From positions 173,501 through 237,500 of the forward strand of contig JAJFFC010000005.1 of the NCBI GenBank assembly GCA_021776795.1: DNA of 64,000 nucleotides, read 5' to 3'. This document shows, in pieces, positions 32,594-40,458 of the stretch (positions are counted from its first letter, which is position 1; each line of letters opens with the position of its first letter). The notes below the pieces were generated by a model. The model had not been told where the DNA came from, ran no database searches, and saw only the letters and a program-made list of their open reading frames with translations. The stretch comes from Planctomycetota bacterium (GTDB taxonomy: Bacteria; Planctomycetota; UBA1135). The translations under genes and the position numbers were made by a program.

Positions 32594-33576
32594 GAGCTTG
32601 TGCTTTCCTGCGCTGGGCGCGTGCGGTAGCGGTCGTGAATCCAGAGGTATTGTTCCGGCGCGCGCAAGATGACGGTTTCTAAACGGCGATGCACCGCCTC
32701 GAGAGCGGCGACGTCGTCTTGTTCCTCCTCCCCGGTGGTGGCGGGTAGAGGAACCACCTCCATGCCTAAGCGCCAAGGGGATTCTCCCCCATCACGCACA
32801 CACCAGAATACCACTAGGGGCTTTTCTAGGCGGCGCGCTAAGCGCACCGACGCACTTTCGGTGGCAGCGAGCTTGCCGAACCAATGCGGAAAGGCTGGCG
32901 CATGATGGGCGTTCTGGTCGCTGGCCAAAATGACGCATCCACCGCCTTTGAGGTGTTTCAGCATCTGTCGCACTGCGCCTTGACGGGCAAGAACGGTCAC
33001 TCGCCAATGGCTGCGTGCGGCCTCAAGGCGCCGCGCCAAATATTCGTTATTTGGGCGCCGCATAGGAAAAGCCGGATCTAAGCCCAGTTGCCCTAGGACA
33101 GCACCGCCCACTTCAAAGGAGCCAAGGTGGGCTTGCACAAATACAGCTCCCTGGCCGCGGAGTTGTTCTAGCTGCTCACGTGCCTGATTCTCAAATTGGA
33201 TGAGCGGCAATAGGTCCTTGGGCCAGTGCCGGCTCGCGACCATAGTTTCCGCAGCACTGCGACCGAGGTGTCCGCAACTTTGCTTGAGCAGACGATCATG
33301 TTCGCCCTGAGAAAGCTCCGGCAAGGCATGAGCAATTTGCGCGCGACCGGCACGTCGCCGCCGCGAGGAAAGCCAAGCCAAACGCCCCAAACGATCCGTC
33401 ACCGCCATTAATGCCGACTCCGGTAACAAGCCAAGAAGGAATAGCAAGGCACGTTGTGGCTGAAATAAAAGCCACGGCACCAAACCTGGGCGATGCTTAA
33501 AGCGTCGACGCAAATTTTTTCGCCAACGACGCAAGCGCCCTCCTTTGGGTGCGGTATGAGCTCCTTCAACAGACAT
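32590..33576 (-). CDS. LpxL/HtrB-family lipid A acyltransferase
   Basis: A 328-residue membrane-associated acyltransferase. After a basic N-terminus and a hydrophobic segment (ALLFLLGLLPESALMAV) it carries the HX4E catalytic motif in HLGSFE and a second block, RRPNNEYLARRLEAARSHW. C-terminal ASDQNAHHAPAFPHWFGKLA and YLWIHDRYRTRP match the LpxL/LpxM family, which adds secondary acyl chains to lipid A. The C-terminal WIHDRYRTRP is the family end block. It starts 2 bp after the lpxK stop. Which acyl position it fills cannot be told. Confidence 0.9.
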   Translation of the reverse strand: MSVEGAHTAPKGGRLRRWRKNLRRRFKHRPGLVPWLLFQPQRALLFLLGLLPESALMAVTDRLGRLAWLSSRRRRAGRAQIAHALPELSQGEHDRLLKQSCGHLGRSAAETMVASRHWPKDLLPLIQFENQAREQLEQLRGQGAVFVQAHLGSFEVGGAVLGQLGLDPAFPMRRPNNEYLARRLEAARSHWRVTVLARQGAVRQMLKHLKGGGCVILASDQNAHHAPAFPHWFGKLAATESASVRLARRLEKPLVVFWCVRDGGESPWRLGMEVVPLPATTGEEEQDDVAALEAVHRRLETVILRAPEQYLWIHDRYRTRPAQESTSS

Positions 33577-33578
33577 GG

Positions 33579-34631
33579 TTAATGGCCCTTCCCTTCCGGG
33601 TCATGCGCCGCCCACAATGGTTCAATCCGCGCGGCACGCGCAGGAAGATGCAAAGCGGCTAAGTGCTGATGAAAGTCCTCGGCGCCAGAAACAAATTCCC
33701 AATCGACCAAGAGTTCAAAAAAATCCTCAGTGCCGGAATCAATTTTGACGGCATCTTTCTCCGTCACCAACCACGGGCCTTTCCACCCGCCAATTTCCCC
33801 GCGTTTCAGTTTTTCCACCAGCTCGGGAGTCCAGGGATGGTGATCGGGCAAGCGATGTTCGGCGCGGACCAACATGCCAAGTTCTTCGGCGAGGACACGA
33901 AAGGAGTCTGGGTTGCCAATTCCGGCAGCTAATCCCACTTCTTTGCCTTGCCAACCACGACAATTTTGTTCGCTCTGATCTTTGAGTGATCGAATGACAC
34001 TCGGCGCCATACGCCCCTCGACTTCAGGAGTGGGCAACCCTGGCCGACTTGCGGCCACCCGTTGCCATATGGTGTCACGGGTGGCCTGATTGACCAAATC
34101 AACTCGCGACAAAATCACGAGATCGGCTCTGGCCAAGGCGGCCAAGCGCTCACGAAATAAACCGGCGGGCAGGCACCGGCCGAAGGGACAAGTGGCATCC
34201 ATCAGCACCACGTCGACGTCGCGCTGCAACTTCAAATGCTGGAAGCCATCGTCCAACAAAAGGACCTCGGGGCGACCCCCCCTGAGCAAGGTTTGCAAGC
34301 CTCGACGACGATCGGGGTCTTCCACCAAAGAGACTCTGGGGAATCGATTCCGCAACAAGATGCCTTCGTCGCCACCGTAGCCGCGGGACAACACGCCCAC
34401 CGTGGCATCGTGTTGCTCCAGCCAGCGCAGGGCCTCCAACAACAGGGGTGTTTTCCCGGTGCCACCGGCGGAGATATTGCCAATCGAAAGCGTCGGCAGC
34501 GGCGGGCGCTTGGAAGCCTTCCAGCCCTTGCGGTAGGCGTGCACCCGCAGGGCTGCAATTGCGCCATAGAGCCAACCCAGTGGCGCCAATAGGGTGCCTA
34601 GCGGCCCATTTAGCCGCTTTGCCAAACTCAT
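33579..34631 (-). CDS. lpxK: Tetraacyldisaccharide 4'-kinase
   Basis: A 350-residue kinase that phosphorylates the 4' position of the lipid A disaccharide. It has an N-terminal membrane-associated helix (PLGTLLAPLGWLYGAIAALR), a P-loop in GNISAGGTGKTP, SRGYGG and the DDGFQH motif. ATGA overlap with the sulfatase-fold gene before it, 2 bp gap to the acyltransferase after it. The C-terminal LVTEKDAVK block is also typical. Shows that this organism makes phosphorylated lipid A. Confidence 0.95.
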   Translation of the reverse strand: MSLAKRLNGPLGTLLAPLGWLYGAIAALRVHAYRKGWKASKRPPLPTLSIGNISAGGTGKTPLLLEALRWLEQHDATVGVLSRGYGGDEGILLRNRFPRVSLVEDPDRRRGLQTLLRGGRPEVLLLDDGFQHLKLQRDVDVVLMDATCPFGRCLPAGLFRERLAALARADLVILSRVDLVNQATRDTIWQRVAASRPGLPTPEVEGRMAPSVIRSLKDQSEQNCRGWQGKEVGLAAGIGNPDSFRVLAEELGMLVRAEHRLPDHHPWTPELVEKLKRGEIGGWKGPWLVTEKDAVKIDSGTEDFFELLVDWEFVSGAEDFHQHLAALHLPARAARIEPLWAAHDPEGKGH

Positions 34632-35971
34632 GGAGCCTCCCAGAACTGCACCTGATCGAGCAGAGGTCGCATTTTGCTCCAGCCCGGATGATCTGCTGGC
34701 AAGGCCTGCATCATTTGAGGGTCTTGGGTCAGATCATGCAGCCACATTTGCTCGCCACGCAAATCCCAAGTTAGTTGCAGACCATGCGCACGCACAGCGC
34801 GCTGGCGAACAAACTTCTCGACATGCTCCTTGCGCACCGGTTCAAAATCGACTTCCGCCTGTAAGATTTCGGGAGCTTCTAGGCGGCATTGTGGGGGCAT
34901 CGGCACGCCGGAAACTGCCAGCAGGGCAGGCATCAACTGAGTCATGGCATACCCACCCTGGCCATTGGCCTCAGGCAAGTTCCAGCGTGACTGGTAGGCC
35001 TCGGGAATGTGTACCACTAAAGGCACATCGACCAACTCACTCATGAGCGTTTGGGTATGGCCGATGTGCTGACGCTCACCAAGTTCTTCCCCATGGTCGG
35101 CAGTGATCATGAGGATGGTGTCTTCCCACATTCCTTGCGCTTTTAGAGTCTCGACAACCTGCCCAATCGCACGGTCCACCGCCCAAATTTCTTCGTCGTA
35201 CCAACCCAAAAGGGCGGCTTGGTCCTCGGCAGTGACCTTGGCTTGGTATTCGCGCAACAAATCCGTAGAGGCACCTGGCGTGACCCATCCGTCATAGTCC
35301 GGAACCGAGAAATCGACGTCGACCTGGTCCTCAAAACTGGCATGCGGATCAAAGTAATGCAGCATCAAAAACACCGGCGGCATGTCTTGATGAGCACCTT
35401 GTTGCTTGAGCCAACTCAATCCAGAACTGGTGACCTCTTGGGCCGTGGTGCCGCGATGCGGATTCGGATGGCGACCAGGGGCATCGTCCCAAAACTGAAA
35501 ACCGCGCTCAAAGCCTGCGCCCATGCGCCGCGTCAGCAGAAAGTTACTCATGACTCCGCCGGTGCGATAACCCGCAGCAGCAAAACTCACCGGCAGGGTC
35601 TGTTCGGTTTGCAAACGGGCATGGGCTCCCTGCAGGCGCATCACTCCATGCTGCGCTGGCGTTTGTCCGGTCCAAATCGTGGCCATGCTGGGCTTGGTCC
35701 AAGAACTTGCGGCCAGAAGACCAGGCAGGGCAACGGCTCCCTCTTGGCTGACCAAGTCCTGCAGGTTTGGGGTGACCATGCGACCCGGGTCCCGATAAGG
35801 ATTGAGGCGGTCTTGGCGCAGAGTATCGACCACCAACAACACCACATGGGGGTGCTGACGCGGGGCCTCTGCCTGACCGCATCCGGTCCACAGCAGGCTC
35901 CCGCAAAGGAGTGTGACGGCAGCGGGAAAAGTCATGCCCAGGAAGCCTGACCTGAGAGAGTAGTTCATCAT
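34628..35971 (-). CDS. Sulfatase-fold lipoprotein lacking the formylglycine Cys
   Basis: A 447-residue protein with a lipoprotein signal (SLLWTGCGQ) and an alkaline-phosphatase/sulfatase fold: metal site HVVLLVVDTLRQDRL, DNxI-like Asp/His site in ITADHGEELGERQHIGH, and the C-terminal beta domain. At the nucleophile position, where sulfatases have CxPSR, it has SWTKPSMATIWTG, so Thr or Ser would serve, as in phosphotransferase members such as LtaS. It leads the lipid A operon (ATGA overlap with lpxK). It may transfer or hydrolyse a phospho or sulfo group on the envelope; inference. Confidence 0.82.
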   Translation of the reverse strand: MMNYSLRSGFLGMTFPAAVTLLCGSLLWTGCGQAEAPRQHPHVVLLVVDTLRQDRLNPYRDPGRMVTPNLQDLVSQEGAVALPGLLAASSWTKPSMATIWTGQTPAQHGVMRLQGAHARLQTEQTLPVSFAAAGYRTGGVMSNFLLTRRMGAGFERGFQFWDDAPGRHPNPHRGTTAQEVTSSGLSWLKQQGAHQDMPPVFLMLHYFDPHASFEDQVDVDFSVPDYDGWVTPGASTDLLREYQAKVTAEDQAALLGWYDEEIWAVDRAIGQVVETLKAQGMWEDTILMITADHGEELGERQHIGHTQTLMSELVDVPLVVHIPEAYQSRWNLPEANGQGGYAMTQLMPALLAVSGVPMPPQCRLEAPEILQAEVDFEPVRKEHVEKFVRQRAVRAHGLQLTWDLRGEQMWLHDLTQDPQMMQALPADHPGWSKMRPLLDQVQFWEAP

Positions 35972-36010
35972 GTGGCGCGCGAAGGTGGCCCTACAAGTTT
36001 GAGCGCAAGC

Positions 36011-36017
36011 TATGGTA
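36011..36017. promoter_or_regulatory. Symmetric -10 element (DUF2325 gene / sulfatase-fold operon)
   Basis: TATGGTA reads TATGGT on the plus strand (11 nt before the ATG at 36028) and TACCAT on the minus strand (about 40 nt before the ATG at 35971). Sequences of the form TANNNTA can serve as bidirectional -10 boxes. Confidence 0.35.
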
Positions 36018-36027
36018 ACCTCAAGAC

Positions 36028-37296
36028 ATGGGAGCCTCAGGGGGTGAGCACGCCGGCTTGATCCAGTCTTCTTTATTGGAAATCAGCCGCGACCCTGCCC
36101 ATTTGGAGCGGGTTCTACTCCTATTCCTGCCCTTGAGTGCCCTGCAAGCACTAGCCAAGGGCGCTGGCCGACGCCTTCCAGGCCGGCCTGCCCCCGCAGC
36201 CCAGATAGCCGGCCTCCTGCCCAAGCAGCCGCGCCTCGCCCAGCAAGTTGCCGAGGCTATGGCTAAAGCACTTGCCACTGCGGAGCCATCTGCGCCGGAA
36301 TGCCCGACGTCGGCCCTGGCGCAATGGATGCTCCAGAATGACCATGTCACCGAGGAGTTTGTTTCCCTTCTCGAAGCCTGTGCGCAAGTGCCCACCGCCG
36401 AGGCAAAGAACGTGCCACAGCAGACCAAGGCGAAACCTAGCGCCAAGCCTCATCCGGAGCAGTGCAAAGACTTGGCCGTAGAAATCGCCCTGACCCGAGA
36501 ACAGAAAGATAATCAGCGACTCAAGGAGCAACTGGCCCAGTTGCGGCGAATCTTGTCCGAACGACAGGAAGAGCTGAGTCTACTGCGCAAGGATTTCCGT
36601 CAGGTCGAAGAGAATCTAGAGCGCGCTGATGCGGAACGCCGCGATGCTGAGCAACGCGCTAGTGCGCGCAAACGTCAACTGCAAGATGCCACGGCAAGCA
36701 GTGACCGAGAGGAGCAACTCGAACTCGCCCTAGAAACCGCGCGACGCGAGTTGAATATCGAGCAGCAAAAGCGGCAGATGATTGCCGAAGAAAGTGAAGA
36801 CTTACGCGCCTGCCTGGAAGACCGCGATCGCTTCGATGCCTTTGCCGAAGAAGAGGTGCCGTCTTTCCGTAACCGTCCGCTGCTCAACAAGGAACAAGAG
36901 CTTGCCCAGGATTTGACGAAGTATGCGCAAAGCGGTGCGCATTTCCGCATTTTGGTCGTCGGCGGCGGCGAGCCGCAGTTACGTCATCAGGACAAACTCC
37001 AGGAATATGCCGAGGTCATGGGCTTCGAAAGTACTTGGCGCATGGCGGAATACACCAGTTGGCATAAAGAAATGGATCGGCTTGCCAGCGATATGAACAC
37101 GCGCTTCGATGCCTTAGTGATTTTGCATTGGAATCGTACGACCTTCACCCAGCGCGCGCGCAAAGTTTGCGACGACGCAGGTCACAAGCCATGCCTGACG
37201 TGCTATTACGAAGGCTTCACATCACTGCGCGAAACGATGCAAACCTGCCTCAAGCAATTGCTTGGACGTGTGGATGGAAAAACTTCTTCGACCTAA
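36028..37296 (+). CDS. Coiled-coil protein with C-terminal DUF2325-like domain
   Basis: A 422-residue soluble protein. Residues 1-125 are mostly helical and Ala/Leu-rich; about 150-290 form a long charged coiled coil (LRRILSERQEELSLLRKDFRQVEENLERADAERR). The last 110 residues match DUF2325: the strand FRILVVGGGEPQLRH, a middle FDALVILHW, and KVCDDAGHKPCLTCYYEGFTSLRE. DUF2325 domains look Rossmann-like and are often encoded near metal, redox or competence genes, with no proven function. It is the only gene on its strand here. Its TAA stop interlocks with that of the omega-like gene. Confidence 0.75.
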   Translation: MGASGGEHAGLIQSSLLEISRDPAHLERVLLLFLPLSALQALAKGAGRRLPGRPAPAAQIAGLLPKQPRLAQQVAEAMAKALATAEPSAPECPTSALAQWMLQNDHVTEEFVSLLEACAQVPTAEAKNVPQQTKAKPSAKPHPEQCKDLAVEIALTREQKDNQRLKEQLAQLRRILSERQEELSLLRKDFRQVEENLERADAERRDAEQRASARKRQLQDATASSDREEQLELALETARRELNIEQQKRQMIAEESEDLRACLEDRDRFDAFAEEEVPSFRNRPLLNKEQELAQDLTKYAQSGAHFRILVVGGGEPQLRHQDKLQEYAEVMGFESTWRMAEYTSWHKEMDRLASDMNTRFDALVILHWNRTTFTQRARKVCDDAGHKPCLTCYYEGFTSLRETMQTCLKQLLGRVDGKTSST

Positions 37297-37517
37297 AGGG
37301 TCGGAGTTTCTTCGACGACCTCTTCGACCAGCTTGAGCAGGCCGCGCTCCATTTCCACCAGAGCGATCTCGACCGGATTCTCCAGGTGCTCGAGTTCCGC
37401 ATCGAACAAAGGAGCGTCGCCGCGAACGAGCTGGCGAACGCGCTTCTGCAAAAGGACGGTCTTCTCGAAGGAGCCGTTGATGTGGCTCTGGAGACGTTGC
37501 GGCAGGGTGCTATCCAT
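37293..37517 (-). CDS. rpoZ: RNA polymerase omega-subunit-like protein
   Basis: A 74-residue protein. The start was set at MDSTLPQRL rather than 37547. It carries the omega/Rpb6 pattern: KTVLLQKRVRQLVRGDAPLF (the ArgxxGln/Leu repeat that contacts beta-prime), then NPVEIALVEMERGLLKL, where most omega subunits have a IAxxEIxxGK segment. Omega helps assemble and stabilise RNA polymerase. The match is good but the protein is short and the gene context (HAD protein upstream, DUF2325 gene convergent) does not help, so some doubt remains. Confidence 0.65.
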   Translation of the reverse strand: MDSTLPQRLQSHINGSFEKTVLLQKRVRQLVRGDAPLFDAELEHLENPVEIALVEMERGLLKLVEEVVEETPTL

Positions 37518-37548
37518 GGTGTATTCCCGCAATGCGGGACCGCTCATT

Positions 37549-37983
37549 CTAGCTCAGGTCTGCAGAAGGGACAAGAAGGAGGTCACCAACCTCATTCCAG
37601 GCGCGAAATAAGCCGTCGGCACCGGCTTGTAGGCTTTGCCCCTCGAGAGCGGCCTGGAGGAAGCCAATCCCCGCTTCCGAGGCGGCGCGGCCATCTGAGG
37701 GGTGGTCGCCGAGGAGGACGCCAGGACCGTATTGCAGCCGCAAATGGGAGAGAATTTCGGCCTTGTCCTCGCAGCCAAAGACTTGGTCGAAGCTCAGACC
37801 GACGCGATGGATCTCGGCCTCGATCTGGGCCTGGGTGGCGTGGCTGACGACAATTAGAGGAATCGAGGCAGCACGTAACCTCTTCAGGGTCGCCACCACT
37901 CCGGCAAACAGCGGCAGGCCAAAAAAGGGAACCATGGTCCCATTCCAATCCAGGGCAACGAAATGAGGGGCAGCTGCGGACAT
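37549..37983 (-). CDS. Small HAD-superfamily phosphatase-like protein
   Basis: The start was set at MSAAAPHFVALD, which removes a leader that would overlap the divergent peptidase gene. The 144 residues carry HAD motifs: LDWNGT (nucleophile Asp; the usual second Asp is Asn), VVSHA, a Lys in CEDKAEILSH and GDHPSDG. Many HAD phosphatases tolerate the DWNGT variant. The cap is minimal. It lies 31 bp upstream of the omega-like gene and its promoter overlaps the -10 box of the M28 peptidase gene. Substrate unknown. Confidence 0.8.
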   Translation of the reverse strand: MSAAAPHFVALDWNGTMVPFFGLPLFAGVVATLKRLRAASIPLIVVSHATQAQIEAEIHRVGLSFDQVFGCEDKAEILSHLRLQYGPGVLLGDHPSDGRAASEAGIGFLQAALEGQSLQAGADGLFRAWNEVGDLLLVPSADLS

Positions 37984-37991
37984 CGCTCGCC

Positions 37992-37998
37992 TAGAGTA
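37992..37998. promoter_or_regulatory. Symmetric -10 element between HAD-like gene and M28 peptidase gene
   Basis: TAGAGTA reads TAGAGT on the plus strand, 7 nt before the peptidase ATG, and TACTCT on the minus strand, 9 nt before the HAD-like gene's ATG. The two start codons are 21 bp apart, so both genes must be driven from this element. Confidence 0.5.
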
Positions 37999-38004
37999 AC
38001 AGGG

Positions 38005-39894
38005 ATGCTGCTTCCGCCCCGACACTGCCTAAGCGCCGCCCTAACGCTGGCCTTGACCTCTCCCCTTCTGATGGCTCAAGAGCCTGAGATTCCTGGGCCG
38101 AATCCACAACGAGTCTCCACCGAACGCCTCGGCGAGACCATGCAAACTCTATGCGCCGCGCCCCGATTCGCCGGCAGCGAATCCAGCCAGCAGGCGACGA
38201 AGTATGCGGCAGAGGTATTTGCCGAAGCGGGGCTCGAGGTAGACCTAGCCCACTACCAGTGTTACTTACCGCGGCAAATCTCCCAGTCCTTATTCGTCGA
38301 AAGCAGCGACGGCGATTGGCAAGAACTCAACTTGTTTGAGCAAGGTTACGAGCAAGACCCGCGCACCCTGAGCCACCACATTCCACCGATGCATGGCCTG
38401 ACCTTTCCCGGAAACGCCGAAGGCAAACTTTGGTATGCCGGCTACGGCACCGAGCGCGAGTTTGCCCAGCTCGCGAAGAAGCACGGAGAAGCCATCCATG
38501 GAGGCGTGGCCTTGGTGCGCTACGGCGCTCTTTACCGCGGCCTAAAAGTAGCGAATGCCGAGAAGTATGGATTCTCGGCGGCTCTGCTTTACACCGATGA
38601 AGAGGAAGATGGCGCGCCGCGCGGCAAAGTGCTGCCGCAAGGACCTTGGCGCCCGGCCAGTGGCATCCAACGTGGTTCGGTATACAACGCCGATGGCGAT
38701 CCGCTGACCCCCGGTTGGGCCGCGGTGGAAGGCGCCCCGCGCATTGCCGTGGAAGATGCGCAAGGCATGGTCGGAATTCCCAGCTTGCCAATTTCTTCGG
38801 GCAACGCCGCCCGCCTTCGCGCTGGTGCGGGCAAAAAGTTAGGCCCCCTTCCCAGCCGCGTACGCATGCATGTGGAGCAAGACCCTACCCCGGTACCTGT
38901 CACCAATGTGATTGGCCGCATCACTGGCAGCACTCACCCAGACGAATGGATTGTGATTGGCGCCCACCGCGACTCCTGGGGCTATGGCGCGATTGATAAC
39001 GGCACTGGCTCGACGGTGTTGTTGGAAACTGCACGAGTGGTCGGGGAAGCCCTCGCCGAAGGGTGGCGACCACAGCGCACCATCATCTTTGCCAGCTGGG
39101 ACGCCGAAGAATGGGGCTTGGTTGGCTCCACGGAATGGGTCGAGGAGCATCTCACCGACCTGCGCACGCATGCAGTGGCCTACCTCAATATGGATGTGGT
39201 CGCCACCGGCCCGGACTTCCGTGCCTCGTGCACCCCTGGTTTGGTCGAGAGCTTGGAGCACGGCTGCAGCAGTCGCGGCATCCCGATGCCCGGCGGCGTG
39301 GGTGTGCCCGGCGGCGGCAGTGACCATGTGCCATTCCTAGAACTGGGCGGGATTGAGGTCTTAGCCTTTGGCTTTCACGGCGGTAGTGGTGTATATCACT
39401 CAGCCATGGATACCCCCTACTTGATCGAGGAATTCCTCGACCCGGAGTATCGACATCATGCCGAAGCTGCTTCCTTTGCGGTCACGATGCTCGACCACCT
39501 AAGCAAAGCCAACACCATCGTTGATGGCCGTCGACGCTGGCTGCAACAGATTCTCGCCGCAGCGGACAAGCTTCCGCAGGAAACGACGGAGCAAGAGCTT
39601 GTGCGCTTGAAGGTATTGCATGCCGCGGAGAATTTCGCTTTGCGCTTGTATCGCGACGTCGAAGACATTCCGACCGCCAATGCCTTCCGTTTCGCCCGCC
39701 ATTTCTTACCGGAAGGAGGTCGCAGTTTCCTTTGGCGCAGCGCCGGCTATGGCTCGGCTTGGTTCCCTGACCTACAGGCCAGCTATGGCGAGGAGCCGCG
39801 ACAAGATTTGGTCTTGTCGGCAACCGCGCTGATTGACGCCTTTGGCAACGCACACGAAAGTTTGCGCAAGCCCAGCGACCCAACCGGCAAGTAG
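38005..39894 (+). CDS. Secreted M28-family zinc peptidase (glutamate carboxypeptidase-like)
   Basis: The start was set at MLLPPRHC, giving a Sec signal (cleavage near LLMAQE); a -10 box lies 7 nt upstream. The 629-residue protein follows the NAALADase/transferrin-receptor plan: a PA-like apical domain (about 100-280), then the M28 core with zinc ligands in GAHRDSWGYGAIDNGTGS, DAEEWGLVGSTEW, YLNMDVV and SGVYHSAMDT, and a C-terminal helical dimerisation domain. It would trim peptides outside the cytoplasm. It is a single gene; the convergent lipoprotein gene ends 3 bp away. Confidence 0.92.
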   Translation: MLLPPRHCLSAALTLALTSPLLMAQEPEIPGPNPQRVSTERLGETMQTLCAAPRFAGSESSQQATKYAAEVFAEAGLEVDLAHYQCYLPRQISQSLFVESSDGDWQELNLFEQGYEQDPRTLSHHIPPMHGLTFPGNAEGKLWYAGYGTEREFAQLAKKHGEAIHGGVALVRYGALYRGLKVANAEKYGFSAALLYTDEEEDGAPRGKVLPQGPWRPASGIQRGSVYNADGDPLTPGWAAVEGAPRIAVEDAQGMVGIPSLPISSGNAARLRAGAGKKLGPLPSRVRMHVEQDPTPVPVTNVIGRITGSTHPDEWIVIGAHRDSWGYGAIDNGTGSTVLLETARVVGEALAEGWRPQRTIIFASWDAEEWGLVGSTEWVEEHLTDLRTHAVAYLNMDVVATGPDFRASCTPGLVESLEHGCSSRGIPMPGGVGVPGGGSDHVPFLELGGIEVLAFGFHGGSGVYHSAMDTPYLIEEFLDPEYRHHAEAASFAVTMLDHLSKANTIVDGRRRWLQQILAAADKLPQETTEQELVRLKVLHAAENFALRLYRDVEDIPTANAFRFARHFLPEGGRSFLWRSAGYGSAWFPDLQASYGEEPRQDLVLSATALIDAFGNAHESLRKPSDPTGK

Positions 39895-39897
39895 CGT

Positions 39898-40458
39898 TTA
39901 CAAATCTACCGCAAGGGTGACCTCGAAACGGTCCCCTGCGGTGAGCTGCCGTGGTTCCGGTGGCCAGGCGGCCAATGGGGTGAATCTCCCCTCTACCACC
40001 ACGGTGTAACGACCAGGCGGCAGGTTCAATCCACGTTGTTCGTGCAGCGCACGAAGAAAGCTGCCGAGGTCCACCAGGAAGCTGCCTTCTGCAGGACTGA
40101 AACCCGCGGGGAACTGGTCTTCTTGCTCGCCACGACCAAAGGCAATCAAGCCTTCGCGCGGCACCGGAGGCGCGATGACTCCTCGAGTCAGAGACACGCG
40201 ATCCAAGGCCCAGATCCCGGAGCGGGCAACGTCTAGTTGCAGGAGGGTCGGCGCCAACTGATAGGCGCGAAAGTCATAACGACCACTGAGAAATCGACTG
40301 CCTTCTAGAAACAGACGATCGCCATTCCCGCCTAAAGGCGCCGCGGTCGTCGGAGCGGCACCGGTCGTGCCGCCGCCCTCTTGAGGCGGCGGCAATAAAC
40401 TACAGCCCCAGCACAGCGGCAGCAGCAAGAACGGAGCAAACCGTAGGCCTATAGCCAC
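39898..40458 (-). CDS. Lipoprotein of unknown function
   Basis: A 186-residue protein with a lipoprotein signal and lipobox LCWGC, then a Gly/Thr/Ala/Pro linker. The mature domain is beta-rich with FLSGRYDFRAYQLAPTLLQLDV and ends LTAGDRFEVTLAVDL, a plan that could be a small beta-sandwich. No family is recognised. It overlaps the end of the porin-like gene by 10 bp and ends the three-gene run with the two barrel genes, so it may be part of an outer-membrane assembly with them. Confidence 0.65.
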   Translation of the reverse strand: MAIGLRFAPFLLLPLCWGCSLLPPPQEGGGTTGAAPTTAAPLGGNGDRLFLEGSRFLSGRYDFRAYQLAPTLLQLDVARSGIWALDRVSLTRGVIAPPVPREGLIAFGRGEQEDQFPAGFSPAEGSFLVDLGSFLRALHEQRGLNLPPGRYTVVVEGRFTPLAAWPPEPRQLTAGDRFEVTLAVDL

